Source: Klebsormidium nitens (Eukaryota > Streptophyta > Klebsormidiophyceae > Klebsormidiales > Klebsormidiaceae). From it: DNA of 64,000 nucleotides. This document shows positions 47,242-60,600 of the stretch, piece by piece (position 1 is the stretch's first letter; every line of letters begins with the position of its first letter). Made by a program: the position numbers and the translations under genes. Where the stretch lies: positions 215,629 to 279,628 of the forward strand of contig DF236998.1 of the NCBI GenBank assembly GCA_000708835.1, in the 5' to 3' direction. Below the pieces are notes generated by a model. The model searched no databases, was not told the origin of the DNA, and saw only the letters and a list, made by a program, of their open reading frames with translations.

Positions 47242-49935
47242 ATGGCGCCCCACAAGCTGGGCACTGCGCTCGCGCTGCTGGCCCTCTGCTCACTTGCTAC
47301 GTGTCACGCCTTCAGCCTCAAGGACGTGTCAGCATTGCTGGGACAGAAGAGCACCGCTGCAAAGACATGGCAAGAGATCCACGCCGAGAAGCTAGATCCC
47401 GAGCTCGGAAGGCCAGTCTGGTGGAACGAGACCGTGATGGATGTTATGGCAGAGGAGCACGTTGGGCGGCGGTCGACCCTGGGTCTCGGCGATGCGGCGC
47501 CGGTGACTGTGACGTTTTACTCTGAGCCCAACATGGACTGCGAGACTGGTGAGCCTAGCTTGACCCTTTCAGCAGCCTGAGCTCTGTGTCTGTCTGGTGA
47601 TTGAGGGCTCTGAAATCGCTTTACATTGTACTTTTCAATATTGTTGTACAATGGAAAGGGTCCCTTGGTTCTAAGCCCCATTGTTGTAGACACTCTGTTG
47701 CCAAACAAGAGAGAGCTCGAAAGTCAGCAGCTTTGCTTCGTCAAACGTGCAAAACAGAACGCTGCCATAAGAGAAGACTGTGTTTTCTTTGAGAAGAGAC
47801 TGCAGAGTCAAAGCTGTGAAGTATTTTTTCCTTATGAACACGCTTAAATATTAAGCCTGCCTGAGTTATTCTCAGCTTGCCTGACCGTCCTTCTCAACTG
47901 ATGTACAGGCAACGGACAGTGTGGATACGGAACGGATGCCAATGGTGACACCGACTTCGTCAGAAACGCACTGTAAGCACCGATGTCTGCAAATACTCTG
48001 TGGTGGCTCTATCTTGAATCGACTTCTTCTTTTGGTAGGAGGCCTATGCGTCCTTCCAGACTAGCCAATCTACTCTGACTTGATTGGCAGCTTTCTGTGT
48101 GCTATGTTGACGGATCTCTGCCTAGCAGGACAAACCAACTCTAAGTCTCTTTAATTTGGAGCTTCATTCCTTGAAAAGACCCCTGTCTCTTGCTCTTCGA
48201 CAACCTGTTTACTAGTTAACGGATTTAACTGTATATGCCCTTCAAGGCAATTGATATTTTTTGACTGAAAGTAGACTGTTGTGTTAGCAGATTTTAGAAA
48301 CGCTCCCGAAGCAGTCAGCTTACTCTGATTAGCACCTACCTTGCTATTTCGCCCTATGCTATAGCCAAGATAAGTGCATGGGTCCCGTATCCGGTTTCCA
48401 ATCATTCTCAGCAGTTCCCCTCCTGGGAGAAGAACCCTAATGAGAACGCAGCTCTCCGATCTCAACTCCCTCAAATCCAAGGCAATCCACTAAACTAACC
48501 CCTTGTATATCCTTCTCTGCAGCTACCCCCTCCACGTGGCAGCAGGCAACATGGATTTCCTCGGCGGGTGCGGCGCGTGCGGCATCCTCACCGGCCCCAG
48601 CGGCCTCTCGCGCGGCTACGTCGTCACTGACGTCACTGACGTCATCGATGACATGGGCCCACGTGACTGGCCGCCCCAGGGCTCCCACATCGACATGTGC
48701 TGCAACCAGTTCCACGAGTTCCAGTCGCTGGACAAAGGGAAAGGCATCGACTGCAAGAACGGCGGGATCTTCACCGGCCACTGGCGAAGGTGGGGATTCC
48801 ACTCTAGTTGATTGCACTCCGCTTTCTGAAACAGCTTTTCTTACCGTGGATAGTTGTCAGAACTCCTCTTGAGTAGCGGGAGATTTTCTCGACAGCGTCA
48901 TGCGTTGCGAGACTCGGCATCAAACGCTCCTCTGTTGCAACAAGATTCTCTGGGTGTTGCGACACGAAGGATCACATGAACAGTTAAATTCAGCATCTCC
49001 TTTCGAGCAGATCTTTGTATCTCCGCTTGTTTGCTCGTCAGATCGTCGCAAAGCTTTTCGGCCCCTCTCTTCCCTGAGCTCTTGCTCAATCGAAACGTGA
49101 CGACTCTAGCCAAATCAAAATTAGCGGACGAATGTTTCTGGCTCAGCAAGATCAGAGTTAGCGTGCGAACCTTTCTGACTCAACAATCCTCTCCCGCTTC
49201 TGCAGAGTCCCCTGCCAATCATTGGGCTACCCCGACTACCCCGACAACAATGTGGTCATCCGCATTCAGGCCTGGAACCAGTACGCCAAGGCGGTGGTCC
49301 CCTCCCGGTTGAGCGGCGTGGGAGAAGTCGCCCAGGTCAGTATAAACCATTTACCGATTACGATTGTAACCCATTTGAGATAGGCCATGCCGAAGTCAGG
49401 GGAAGATATAACCAAGTCGAGATAGGTCAGTGCTCGGAGGACGGGGTTGAATGATTTCGGGGGTTAAGAGTGTAATGTGGGCATGAAAGCGGAGCGCGTT
49501 CGTTTGTAAGTAGAGTCGTTGTGAAATGAGGCCAGTCATATGCTTTTTGGAACGCCTCTTGGGAAGTGCTTACTCGGCTGTGGATTTCTGCTTTATCTGC
49601 TGATTCTGTGAGTGCTTCATCCCACTTCGAACATATATCTAAACCTGGCTTATGCCAGCATAACTTTGAGACATATGTCTGATATCTCGGTTGATGTCCA
49701 GGTTAACTTCATAACCGAGCATTCCGGGTTCCACCAAGGGCACCGGGTGGACGGATGGGGCGCCTGGTGGTCGCCCAACGCCGACCTTTCCGGGCACGGT
49801 GGAGTCGCGCTTGAGATCATCCTCAGGGACGGAAGCCGGGTTAATTTTAACAAGGGCGCGAACCCCTTCCCGCTCGGGGACTTCGCCACGTGGCAGACGG
49901 GCCAGCTGTACAACTACGAAGGCAACGCGAGCTAG
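47242..49935 (+). CDS. Expansin-like secreted protein
   Basis: Five exons, 47242-47548, 47909-47972, 48523-48789, 49206-49335 and 49702-49935, close in phase to 333 residues. A signal peptide is evident (LGTALALLALCSLATCHAFS). Then comes a ~60-residue extension, followed by the expansin double-psi-barrel domain: VTVTFYSEPNMDCETGNGQC with CGYG, LGGCGACGIL, VVTDV, the HID counterpart of the HFD motif, and HWRRVPC. The C-terminal cellulose-binding-like domain follows with QAWNQYAKAVVPSRL, WGAWWSPNAD and VALEIILRDGSRV. Expansins loosen cell walls non-enzymatically at low pH; this protein should be exported to the wall. It keeps the conserved acidic Asp of the HFD site. The long N-terminal extension and the cysteine-rich IDMCCNQF segment differ from land-plant alpha- and beta-expansins, so expansin-like is the safer name. 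Confidence 0.85.
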
Positions 49936-51286
49936 AGGGACTGAGGACAGCGCTGATGTCAATCGACCGTAGTGTAATCTAAGAAGGGATAGGTGTATTC
50001 TGAAGGGATGAAATCAAATCCGTGTTGGGTGCGACTGGTCATAGAACCGCTTAGGGATCACATAGGACCGCATGCAATCATTGGTTCGGATCATTTGTTG
50101 CAGCACACCTCGTGCTGACGGGTAGGATACGGATAGCTTACCGCCCACGACAGCCCATTCTTTACTCTGATTCTTCCCAAACGCGCGAGTAGGACGGAGG
50201 GATGACAAACGACGTAGTACGCCCGCTAGATAGGACGATATATGTACGGTCTAGGACATCGGAGCATCGCAGGATCACAGATTGGTAGTCGGAGTCTGAT
50301 TACAACATTCTTTGACTGGACAGCCGACGCATAAGTTCGTCTGGTAATACACAGCAGGATTCAGATATGCTGAACAAATACACAGCAGGATTCAGATATG
50401 CTGAACAAAATTTTATAGCTGGGAGCTAATGACAAAGGACTGGCGACGAGTAAACCTTGACCAGAACTCAAGGACAGGGACTCGACATCTTTCCAAATTG
50501 ACCACCGGATTGAAAGAGGATTGAAGAACATTGCATCACTTGTGTTCGCTGGATCCATCCTCTTGTAAACTCTTGAGAGACATGGCCGCTACGTGCGGGC
50601 AATATTGCATGCAAAGATTGAAAGAGCAGATATGTGGATCAACACTTTCACGTTCTGGATGGCACGTACTGAAGGGATCACCTATTTGTTCAGATGCGCT
50701 TCGATCTTGTAATTTCGCACGTAGCCGGATGTCTCATCGCTAGGCTCAATGCAATCCGATCCCTTATATAAGGCTTCATGCACATTGAACGCACAAAAGT
50801 ATGCCGGATGACCAGCTTGATCGTAAGCTTCGCATGCAGCGCGTCTGACGACGGCGACGGGTTGGCAATTAGCTTCGAGACGACGGGACAAGGGACATGA
50901 AGAGCCGCACTTATGTACACCTTATATGCTTATAGTTGAGCCTGCTCAAAGGCTTGTCTTTGATCGTACCTTCTACTACCTGGGTAGTTGAGTCATCGAG
51001 ACTCATCTTGCAGCATGCATGAGAGTAAGAATCATGCGCAAGGAATCGTACAGTTGTAGCTGTCAGGCCTCATGTGCTCCAGTCGTTGCGCCACACTCAA
51101 CAGCTCGCATGTCCAGATTGAGCAAGATGAAAATATAACTCTATCAGCGAAGATGCACCGTGTATACCCAGCGACATTTCGACTTTCTCGACGCCCAGGT
51201 GAGTTGGCGAGACGCAAAAAGATATGCGCATGAAGCTGCAAAAGGCTGCGGAAACTCGACGCGGACTTCCAGATGATTCACAGGCG
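49936..51286. other. Convergent intergenic spacer
   Basis: This lies between the expansin-like stop (+) and the NDUFAF6-like stop (-). Apart from a perfect 31-bp tandem duplication, nothing is recognised. Confidence 0.5.
50347..50408. repeat. Perfect 31-bp tandem duplication
   Basis: Two identical adjacent 31-base units (atacacagcaggattcag...gaacaa) occupy 50347-50377 and 50378-50408. Their identity suggests a very recent duplication. Confidence 0.95.
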
Positions 51287-54200
51287 CTAGAACGTCCTTC
51301 TCCAGCTTTTCCACATAATCTGTGATTGCAACCACAGGGGATTCACCCCGCAAACGCCCCTGGCTAGATGTGGACTGAAAACATCGAAGTTGTGCCGTTG
51401 AAGCGAGTCGAGGTACGTACCCACAGGGATCTGCACATAGGACAGCGTTTGTTGAGATACAGCGTTTGTTGGGCAAGAAGCTCAGAAGCCGGCAGAGTCC
51501 GGCTAGATCCGGTGTTCCTCGTCTTAGAGTTCACGCTTTGAATGAAAAGGGCGGCAACCAAATCGCCCACAGGCGCTGGAGGAAAGCTTCCACATGAAAA
51601 TGCGATCCAGACTGCTTGTCGGGGCAGGAAGTGAGGGATTGTAGAGGTGTTGCAGTGGCTCAGCGAGGAAAAATCCGAGAGAACTTTTCATGATGCGACT
51701 TTGTGGCGCGTAACTGGTTGGACCGCTTGCTAACTTCAATCACTCTGACGTCCCGATCAACAGTTCCATCAGAAAGTTCGTTTGGCGAAGGCCATCCATT
51801 TGAAACGTCTGGACATCCAATGTGGGGGTTTTTAACGAAAGACCTGAGCACCTGTCTGAGAGTTGTTACGCAAGTTTGCGAAAAGGTCTGCTTCACTCAC
51901 CGCAGGAAGTAGAATCGGGAGAGCCTCGGCTGGCAAAGATCCTCGCATCGACTGTGCCTTTTCCAGATGAGCTTTTGCGGCGTCAGCAACCTGCAAGCAC
52001 AGCAGATGAGAAAAAATGGCTGTTTTTTCGAGCCAGCGGGTCCAACGACGGCTGCGCAATGCGGCAACACGCGCAAGACGGCTCCAATTCAAGAACTGAC
52101 AGAATGGTGAAATACCGTCCCAATCAGATACAGGAGCGTGCTTTACTTTACGCTGATTATTATAAGAATATAAGGGACCCAAAGTCAGCTGGAAAAATGT
52201 CGGCAGATTCCAAAGGTTTGCTCGGCGAACAGCCACACTCGCCTAAGTGTGAAACACGGAGGCATATGAGGAGCCCAGGTGACGATCGGCCACACTTATT
52301 GCAAGTGCAAAGACCACGTTTTAAAAATTCGAAAGACGAGGGAGAGGTCAGGTCTGGTTCATGCTCGCTCCGTTCCGTCTCGTACTTCAGGAAGACAGCG
52401 CAACAATGCAGAGCTGCCACGTAACAGCCTGTTTCCTCTCAAATTCTCGACTGAGTTGGCTCGACATATGGAGAGCTGAAGAAGTAGAAGCGAGAAGACT
52501 TGTCAGCTTACCTCGAAAACGGCGGCGTTTAGTGCGTCGGAGCTCTTCCGCTGGTAAATGTCCTCCTCCACTACGCCGTGCTGCGCATACATCAGCGCAA
52601 ATGTCAGCAAACACGTCAGCGAAATAGTCGACACTGCGCGTCGTGTCAGCGTATGTCAGAGAAAGCTTTCCGAACAGTACGAACGGATCTAGGCGGGACG
52701 ATGGAATCGTGAAGGATCCGCAAGACGAGCAACCGTGAATAAACCAATCCAGGGCTTAGGTGTTTCCCGGTGTAATCACGAGGAAGGGGCGAGCAGTGGT
52801 CATGTCGATCAACGACAAGCAGCAGTGAGCAAGTTGAGAAACAAGAGGAGCAGCAATCAGCAGATTTGGGAACGGCCAACAAAAGCATGCTACCTTCCAA
52901 GTCACGTCTCCCGGAAAAGAGCAGCTCTAATCTCTCCGAAAAATGAGGAGCAGCAGTGATCGATATGCAAATCGCAGAGCAGCGTTCAGCATTTCAGGAG
53001 GCGTCGACGAATTAAGTGGTACCTTTCCCGTCACGTCCAGTGGGAGGTACGTGCGTCTCTTGAGGCTGTGCACGGGGGTCGCTCGGAGGAGCAGCGCGAG
53101 CCCAGAGGCCTTGCCTGCAGGGGGCAACGACTACGGTTAAATCATAGGTTAGAGAAACCAGGTTATGCCGCGGCTGAAGTCAGCCGCGGCAAAATTTCAT
53201 TAAGCCGCAGGTTAGAGAGACCGGGTATTCACCGAGGTGAAGATACTGTAGCCATGCTACGGTAAAGAGAGCCTTTGTTTGATTGTACCGCAAATTAGGG
53301 TGCTCACACTAGTAACCTGGAGGACCGCCGAGCGAAGCTCAATCACACAGCGTGTTTAATCGGTTCGCTCAATCGCCGGAGTTGGATGGAAGGGTCGATG
53401 CGAGACCCGTGCAGGGAAAGTAGAGCCGGATTCGTGTTTTTCGTCGAGCACGAGAGGGATGAAGAACGCTGTGAACCGTGATCCTCAGACCAGGCAAACA
53501 ACCGAGCAAAGTGAATGACACGCAAAGGTAGCTGCTTTCCTACGAGTACGACTTGCGAAAGAGGGCGCTTGAGTAGATGCTGTCTGCACGAGTTTTAACC
53601 TGGCCGGTTCGATTCGGCTTTTGCACCGGTATATAAGTAGCCTCAATATTAAGACCAAACAGGCAGACCACAACATAATCGACCTACCGAACATCTGTCC
53701 TTCTGAGAAGGTTGCCTAACCGCGAAAATGCATCGAGAGTAAGTTGGAGTAGTCTTTGTAAACGAGACTCTCACCTATATGGCTAGCCGCGTGATCCGCC
53801 TCCGTGTTCTTAATTCCGGCGGCTTCGAGGGTCAAGTAGAGGATTCCCGACGCGGTCGACTCAGCGTAACTGTGTTGCAGAAATTCTCGAGGTCTCGCTT
53901 CTGAGTGCAAGGATTGGGTGGCTCACGGCAAGGATGATCGATAAGCGGTAGGATCATGATGAATAAAAGCAAAAGAATGGGACGTCTCGTTACATCAATT
54001 GCCAAAAGCCTGGAGCCACAGCTATGCAATGGTTATCGCCGAACTAACCCGCATATGAACCTTTTGAGTGCCTCGTGAAATACGCCTTGAATTCTGCACG
54101 GCAGATTTCTAGCCAATCGCAATTCTTTGTGGTTCTTACAGCCTATGGCACAGATTCCGCATTCAATTCCTGGGCTTCGCCTTTCGCATTTGGAGCATCT

Positions 54201-57200
54201 TGGGGGCTTGAAACGGGCTGAAAAACTGCCTATCAGCTTTTGAGGGTCTTAACCAGTCTGATGTTGTGTTCGGAAGATGAAAAAACCTGCCAGACAAGGG
54301 CAGCCTCACCTTTCTAGATCTGCAAGCGTTCTTGGAGGCCCCACATAGTCTAGGTCTTCGTTCTGCATGCAAGACAGATTATGTGTGGAAAACGAGTTTG
54401 GAGAAAAGCTGGTATCATGACTAAGGAGTTTGGAACGTGGACGTCATTCCTTTTTCTCTGGGCGATTGGCGTCTGCTGAGAATTGTGACCATGACGTCAT
54501 AAATGATACGCTAAAAAACGAGCAGATAAGCAGCACACGCATAGAGTTCCGGATAAAATGAACCCGTGCAAGAGCAGTCACAGAAAGATGTTAACATGTA
54601 ATGTGAACCACGCGAGAAACCTACCGGACAAAAATCACGGATGAGCGGCTGGTATCCCGAAATCGACTAGGGTACAGCAGAAAGCCTGAAGTCGCAGTAA
54701 TCAACGAGCTTCGAGGACCATGAATTTGCCGCATGTGACACCGGGAGGCTCGTCAGCTAAGTTGTTGCGCAGAATGACTGGACAGGCCAGAAGTTAAGAT
54801 GGTCCAATTCAGAAGAGGGAAATTGAAGGAAGCGAAACACGCACCCTTGCTTCTATCAGTCTAGTAAACCTTCGTTTCGTGAGCTTAACGTCCTCACTAA
54901 CCGCGGCGAGGGCTTTGAGGACCGGGTGCTCCAAAACTTTACCCTGCATCGGATGAACATCGGATCAGCTTGAATTTAGGTTAAAGCTTTGAGCCCGACT
55001 CGAATCCGATGGTAGTCCACGCGTTGGTAGTCCACGCGACTGCCTCGATACAAGGTTCTTCAAGTTCGTTCAATTATATAGCAAGATCAAATTAGCCTGT
55101 CATCATAAGAGGCCGCTGCTGATCACCTGAAAGTCACAAGGTTTCTTCTATGTTTCGACTAGAAACTTTCATGATCCAGTCCCTTTATCCTTTTCGCCTT
55201 AACTTTTATCCCTGCAGTTTTGTGTCTTTGCTGTAAACCCCGAGCCGGCAGAACCAGCTACACAGTTCCATCCTTCCTTATCTTCGTCCTCTCCCCTTAC
55301 TCGGCCTCTCATTGGGGATCAAGATTTGGCATAAAGTTTTGAAAAGATGGCCTGCTCAAATTTTGGGCAACGTTTCATTTGCAATATCGCGTGTTCAATA
55401 TCGCGTCAGTCTTTAAATTTCGAATGGTCCATGCACGACAGGAGCACTTAAGCTCTAATCTACCGGAGTATATAAGATAGCCAGTCTGCGAGGCGGCTTG
55501 CGGAGGGGTCAAGAGGTGGTTTGTCTGGGGACACAGACGTACCTTGTACAAGGAGTCGATGGCGTCCCTCCACCAAACCATGCGCATCTGGCCCAGAATC
55601 AGTTCCCGCGCATGATCTCCTACCTGAGAAGATTGACATATGACAAGCTGAGAAAACGCTGATCATTGGCTCCTTAAGAAAGATGTTGCAAAGGAATCCG
55701 AGCAGATTGCAGTGGAAAGGTCACATCACTAAGAGCAGTCAGAATCATCTGAGAAGCGAGTGGGTAAGAGAACACCGAGTGCAGTACATCGAGCAAGAAC
55801 ACCTTCCCTCGTTTGAAAATTCCAGCATAGAAGCGTCGAATTAGCTTGTCTGGTATTTGACCAAAGCCGTGTATGGAAGTATTGGCGTCTGGTTGATCCA
55901 GTTCTAAAAAGTATTGCGTACAGTGGAAAGTTTACCCGAGTTTATAGAAACCAAATCTGGATCGGATAATCAGACACACCTGTGCAATTTCAACATTGAA
56001 TGCTCGGAGCGCAAAGCTCGCAGCCCTGAGCTGCGGGGGCAACTGAAGCGCGCACAAGTAGTGCTCATAGTCATGCTTCCTGCAGTCAAACTGTTCCCTC
56101 ATCAGCTTAGAAGACGAGTCATCACAGCGACCATATAAAAGGAACATGGAAAACTTGCAAGTGCTGATAGAAGTAGCAGTTTCCTACTGGCGGCCATTTG
56201 ATCTGCTTTTAAATGTCACCTGACCTTCAGAGAAAATGCTGATGTGGGGTGTTCAGAAGCGCAGCAATCAAGAGTGGTAAATATGCCACATTTGCTGCAC
56301 GACAATCTCTGGAAGAACTCAGTAAGGCTATGAAAGCAGTGGCTACATAAGATCAAGTTCGTCCACATTGCAGCACTTACTGTACTTGTTGGACACAGTA
56401 CGAGAAGGAGGGGCGCAGATCAGCGTCCACTGTGAAGGAGCGGGACTGGGCCGGCGCTTGCCGCCCTAGCCGACACAGGCTCCGTAGGATAGACTGCAAA
56501 AGCAGACGCAGCAAGCTTCATATGATCCTTGTGATGGTGGTGGTATGAGGGCATGTGAAATGGACGCGGGTGAATGCTTAGAGCAGGTGCATGGGAAGTG
56601 CATGCAGCTGGTTTGATGGGGGTGGTATCTGTCAGATTGGTGAAAGGCATAGCGATGAAGTTTTAATGATGCAAATACGGAGTCAAACAAACTGGTGGTG
56701 GGGCTGACAAAGCGCGTGGGACAAACTCAGCTCCATTTGCAGTGCGAGTTCGCCAGCACTAGCCACAAATAAAAACATGCAAGAGCTGGAACTGGACCAG
56801 CTTTGATGCACTGGTGGATCTAGCAAAGTGAATCAGACATCAAAGAAAGAATCAATCAGACCCCATATGAATGCTGCAGTAGACCCTGGCTCACCTCGCC
56901 CGCCACACTGTGTCCCAGGAAGTAGGGTGTCCGCAGCATTATGCCCTGTGCGGCTTTCAATCACCTTTTGATCAGCTTGATGAGCAAAGGTCTGCCTGCC
57001 AGGCAACAGATTGGCGGAAGCGCTAAAAGCAAGCTCCGACAAGCGCCATCAAGAAACCGGTCTACAATTAAAGGCAGTGGGAAAAGATCCAGAAAGAGTG
57101 CGGTGTGGAAAGTACAGCCAGTGCGTGTCAAGAGCTGCAAAAGTAAGGGTACCGGTTCTTTGTAATCAGTTGCCTATTCCTGGCTAGCTGCTTCGGGCTC

Positions 57201-57205
57201 ACCAT
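51287..57205 (-). CDS. NDUFAF6-like complex I assembly factor (squalene/phytoene synthase fold)
   Basis: Eleven minus-strand exons close in phase to 312 residues: 57205-57203, 56493-56381, 56079-55980, 55623-55543, 54943-54845, 54362-54310, 53869-53775, 53114-53023, 52580-52512, 51990-51901 and 51430-51287. Family blocks in order: [129 protein letters not shown] and [12 protein letters not shown]. In animals NDUFAF6 helps build mitochondrial complex I. The Asp-rich catalytic motifs of real phytoene synthases are missing, so it is probably not an enzyme. The N-terminus ([21 protein letters not shown]) is a classic mitochondrial presequence. In this model the start ATG is the last three bases of exon 1, which is the least certain part. 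Confidence 0.88.
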
Positions 57206-57680
57206 CTGTTGAACGGCATAAAACGGACGGCCCAGAATCCGCGCGCGTGCCAAGTAGCTTATCGACGGCGTCGACAGCGGCCGGTGCGTCTTCCTGGCGG
57301 AAGAAACCGTCAATGTGCCGGTAAGTTGGACCGTGTACCGTAGAGGAATTGTGGGTCGAGACCCCCTACTCGACGTTGAGCGCGGAAGTGACTTGTTCCG
57401 GGTGCCGCGAGTGTCGGTTTAGGGCCCGGGGCGGTCGAGGAGGTTAAGAGCCAGACCCATCTCTCGACAAAAACCCGCCGGACCGCCCGCGGAATATGTT
57501 CTGTCGAGTGAACCACTCTGGAAGCCTGCCAACAGAGCACCCGACCACGTAAGCAGGCTATCGGACCGTCCGAATAGGCCTGCCAACGCAGCGACCGGCC
57601 ACGTAAGCAGACTAGAGGGCGTCCGCATCTGTCCCGACTCCCGAGCTGCGGCCCGGAAATCAGGGTATAAAAGGTCGATA
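57206..57680. other. Spacer between NDUFAF6-like gene and KDZ transposase
   Basis: It contains an imperfect direct repeat of about 54-bp period at 57521-57612 (cctgccaac..agc..ccg.ccacgtaagcag) shortly before the transposase TATA box. The two genes diverge from this segment. Confidence 0.6.
57666..57673 (+). promoter_or_regulatory. TATA box of the KDZ transposase gene
   Basis: tataaaag lies only 8 bases before the first ATG (57681). If it sets transcription about 30 bases downstream, that ATG would be outside the mRNA and the in-frame ATG at 57795 would be the true start. Confidence 0.6.
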
Positions 57681-60600
57681 ATGCCGTCATTTCTTTCATT
57701 TCCAAGTGGAGCTCTTCCGCATCTCTTCGTTTCCAGCCATCTCTCCGAACCACCGCCGCTAACCAGCAAGCAGTCCGGCCACCCTGAAGAAGACATGCAA
57801 CCGACCCCGGGGTTCAGTGTGGCCCATAGCTTGCACCCGGCGACTCAGAGGGAGGTCGACTGTGGCAACATCATTGTAGATCCGCGGGCCTACGGAACCA
57901 TTCCCGCTAACTCACTAGCTACCAAGTGCCCACTCTGCAAACAAACACTAGTGACAAAGGACCACCAACTCTCGTTCCGGAAAAACCACGCATTGAAGGG
58001 GTTTGCAATCAGCTCTCCCGATTCGGTAGCCAAAGGTCAGAGAAAGCGCCAGCCCCTCTGTCTGGAGTGTGTGAAGCGGCATCTCGGTCCTGTAACCCAG
58101 TGTGCTAACAAGCTCACAATCAGCGTAGCAAGGACCAACCGAGACTCGGTGGTTTCCACTGAAGTCTGGTTCCAGCGCAAAACGCTCGGGGAGGCATGGA
58201 GCCAACTAAAAGATTTGTCGGGAGAAGAGATTGGCGATATGCGAGAGGGGGCAGAGGAGGGTCGGCTTGCATTCAGTGGAAACCGCAGCAGTACCGCTGC
58301 ACAGGCAGCAGTGAACAGGGGGCGGAAAGTGGGGGAAACTGCAAGGTCCAACGCGCAAGTGAAGGTAAGCACGAATGCAGTTCTTCGAACCCTGCATTCT
58401 ACATCTGCTTGCAAATGTTTGATTGAGCACTATCCACATGCTTTCTTGCGGCCTAGAAATTGCTGTGTATCTGACTAAAGTGTGCACAACTACAGAAAGC
58501 ATACGGCAACAGATGAAAAATCAAAGATCTTATGCTGATGGATCAGTCAGACATGCGACCAATGGGCGGTAGACAAACGCTCTTCAATGCTTGCTCCGAG
58601 ACGTAGTCCGATCCCGGTGTGGATGCAGGGACAACTTCACACAGAGAACGGCGAAGCGTCCGCCGCGAAGGGTGGTCGGACCATCGTCGACCAAGCCATG
58701 ATGTATCTCGATGGCCTCCGATCAGGAGAGTGTGCTATGTACAGCGTTGGCGAGCTTGGATCCGCTAGTACCGTCTATCTGGCTAGCACTTGGAATCACA
58801 ACGCAGCGGGGCTTAAACCCCTCGGGCGTCCTAGCAAAGTGCACGCGTTGCTTGAGACGGTGAACTGGGACACTATGGGAAATGTGAGCTGCACCTGCGA
58901 TTGCGGCCGACGGTACACGCAGGCGCCCTGCGTGCACAAGCTTGCGCTACAGGCATTGGAGTCGCCGAGGCTTGCGAGCGCCATATCGTTGCAGAGGGGG
59001 CCAAAGGTGGTAGAAATACCATGCGATAGGATCGGGGAGCGGGTTTTTGGGGTGTACTGGAATGCTGGTTCGCCCTCACCTCAAAGGACGATGGTTCATC
59101 ATGGAGAGGGGGCGCAGATGGGCTGGTATTGCGAGGGAAGGAAGAGCGGATGCAGCAAGACGGCTGATTGCTCGCACATTCAAGGGGTGAAGCGAGCTAT
59201 GAGTCGACCGAGCGGCGTGGACAAACTGAGCAAGAGTTCGTTCTCAGAGGGGCAGCTCGAGCTCGCAAAAACGGCTTTGAAGGCCGGGCTGGTAGATAGC
59301 CGAGCAGGGAGTGTCACGGCCCACAGCCGGCCGGGGACCGCAGACTCCGACGTGGACGGATACATCGCGGAGCTGGTCGTTGGCAGTCACGAGAGGGCCG
59401 CATGCGAAGGGTCGAGCTGCTTCTGCAAGCAGCATCCGAGGGTGTTTGGCGGCGCTGGAATAGACGTGGAGCCCTGCGCAGCGAGGTGCTGCACGTCTGC
59501 ACAAACGAACGGGAAGCGAGCTCGATCCGAGCAAGGGGAAAGCTCCGGTGTCGTTGAGAGGGCGAACGCGAGATCGGGCAAACGGAGAAGCAAGACGTTC
59601 TGGGCGGCGAAAGGCACAGAGCCGGAGGAGCCGAACGCTGCAACGGGTACCACGGGGGAGGCTGTGTCGGATGCAGCTGAGGATTTGGGGCGGGGACCGA
59701 AAAGTGCCCTCCAGGTCGAGGATCGAGACGCGTTGTCAATTCCGGTGTGTAATGTCTGCGTGTGCCCCTCGAACGTTTGCACGCATGGTGCCTCGCGCGG
59801 TGCTGCGACGGTGTTGCCCATGGAAGCTGAGGGCGTGCAGCTGGAGGTGCCCAAGCTCGTTCGCCCGACGGACTCCTGGCAGGTCCACGACCCCGAGGTG
59901 TCGTTGTTGCGAAGGCCCATTCGAGTGAGCGAGCTCACGGCCCGAGATTTCGAGGAGCTGAGCATTGCGGGGAGTCTCTCCGCCCCGTGCCCTCGAGCGC
60001 CACCTCCTTGCCGGACCAGGTGGTTGGGGCTGTGGCAGAGTGCCCACGTATACGACTTGTATTGGTCGCAAGAGGTAAAGATCATTGCCCATAGCTCTAT
60101 AGCCTTTGTCTTACCTGCTTGACTCAGCTGATGGATGAGTTAGTAGAAACGACACGAAGAATACTCTATTAATGAGACCAGACGGTTTGTATGAAGAGCA
60201 GCGCAATGTTTCAAGCTAAGTCCCAATGCTTCAACCTGATTCTACTAGCCTGAAGTCTGGATTGAACCAAAGCTGTCAGTCAACAATGGGCTCCATTTGG
60301 CATCTACTCTCGTGCAGGTCAAGCTCCGAATCTATTGCTGCGCGTGCCCCGAGAAGCATACCGTTCATTACAATGGAGAGGCGCTCAGACTGTACGCATG
60401 GACGCGACGGGTGGTCGTCACACAAGCGGCCTGTCAAATGCTGCTACGAACCGTTCAGAAGTCAGGAGCTGCTTTCAGCTCGCTCGTTGCAGCTGGGAAT
60501 GCCGTGCGGCGCCAATACAACCCCGATGCGACATTCTTGTCGGAGGAGTGTTGGCGTAAGGCGAGCCTTGACTTCTTCAAGCTGTGCGGGCGGCAGATCA

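Noticed and set aside
46841-47525. Plus-strand frames overlapping the expansin-like first exon
   Set aside because: They are shifted frames; only the frame from 47242 has a signal peptide and joins the expansin domain.
51287-57205. True phytoene or squalene synthase
   Set aside because: The fold matches, but the catalytic Asp-rich motifs are replaced (RAFNVEIAQ where DxxxD is expected) and the block order and ending fit NDUFAF6.
59314-60092. Long minus-strand frames under the KDZ second exon
   Set aside because: They are antisense shadows of a GC-rich coding exon with clear zinc and KDZ motifs on the plus strand.
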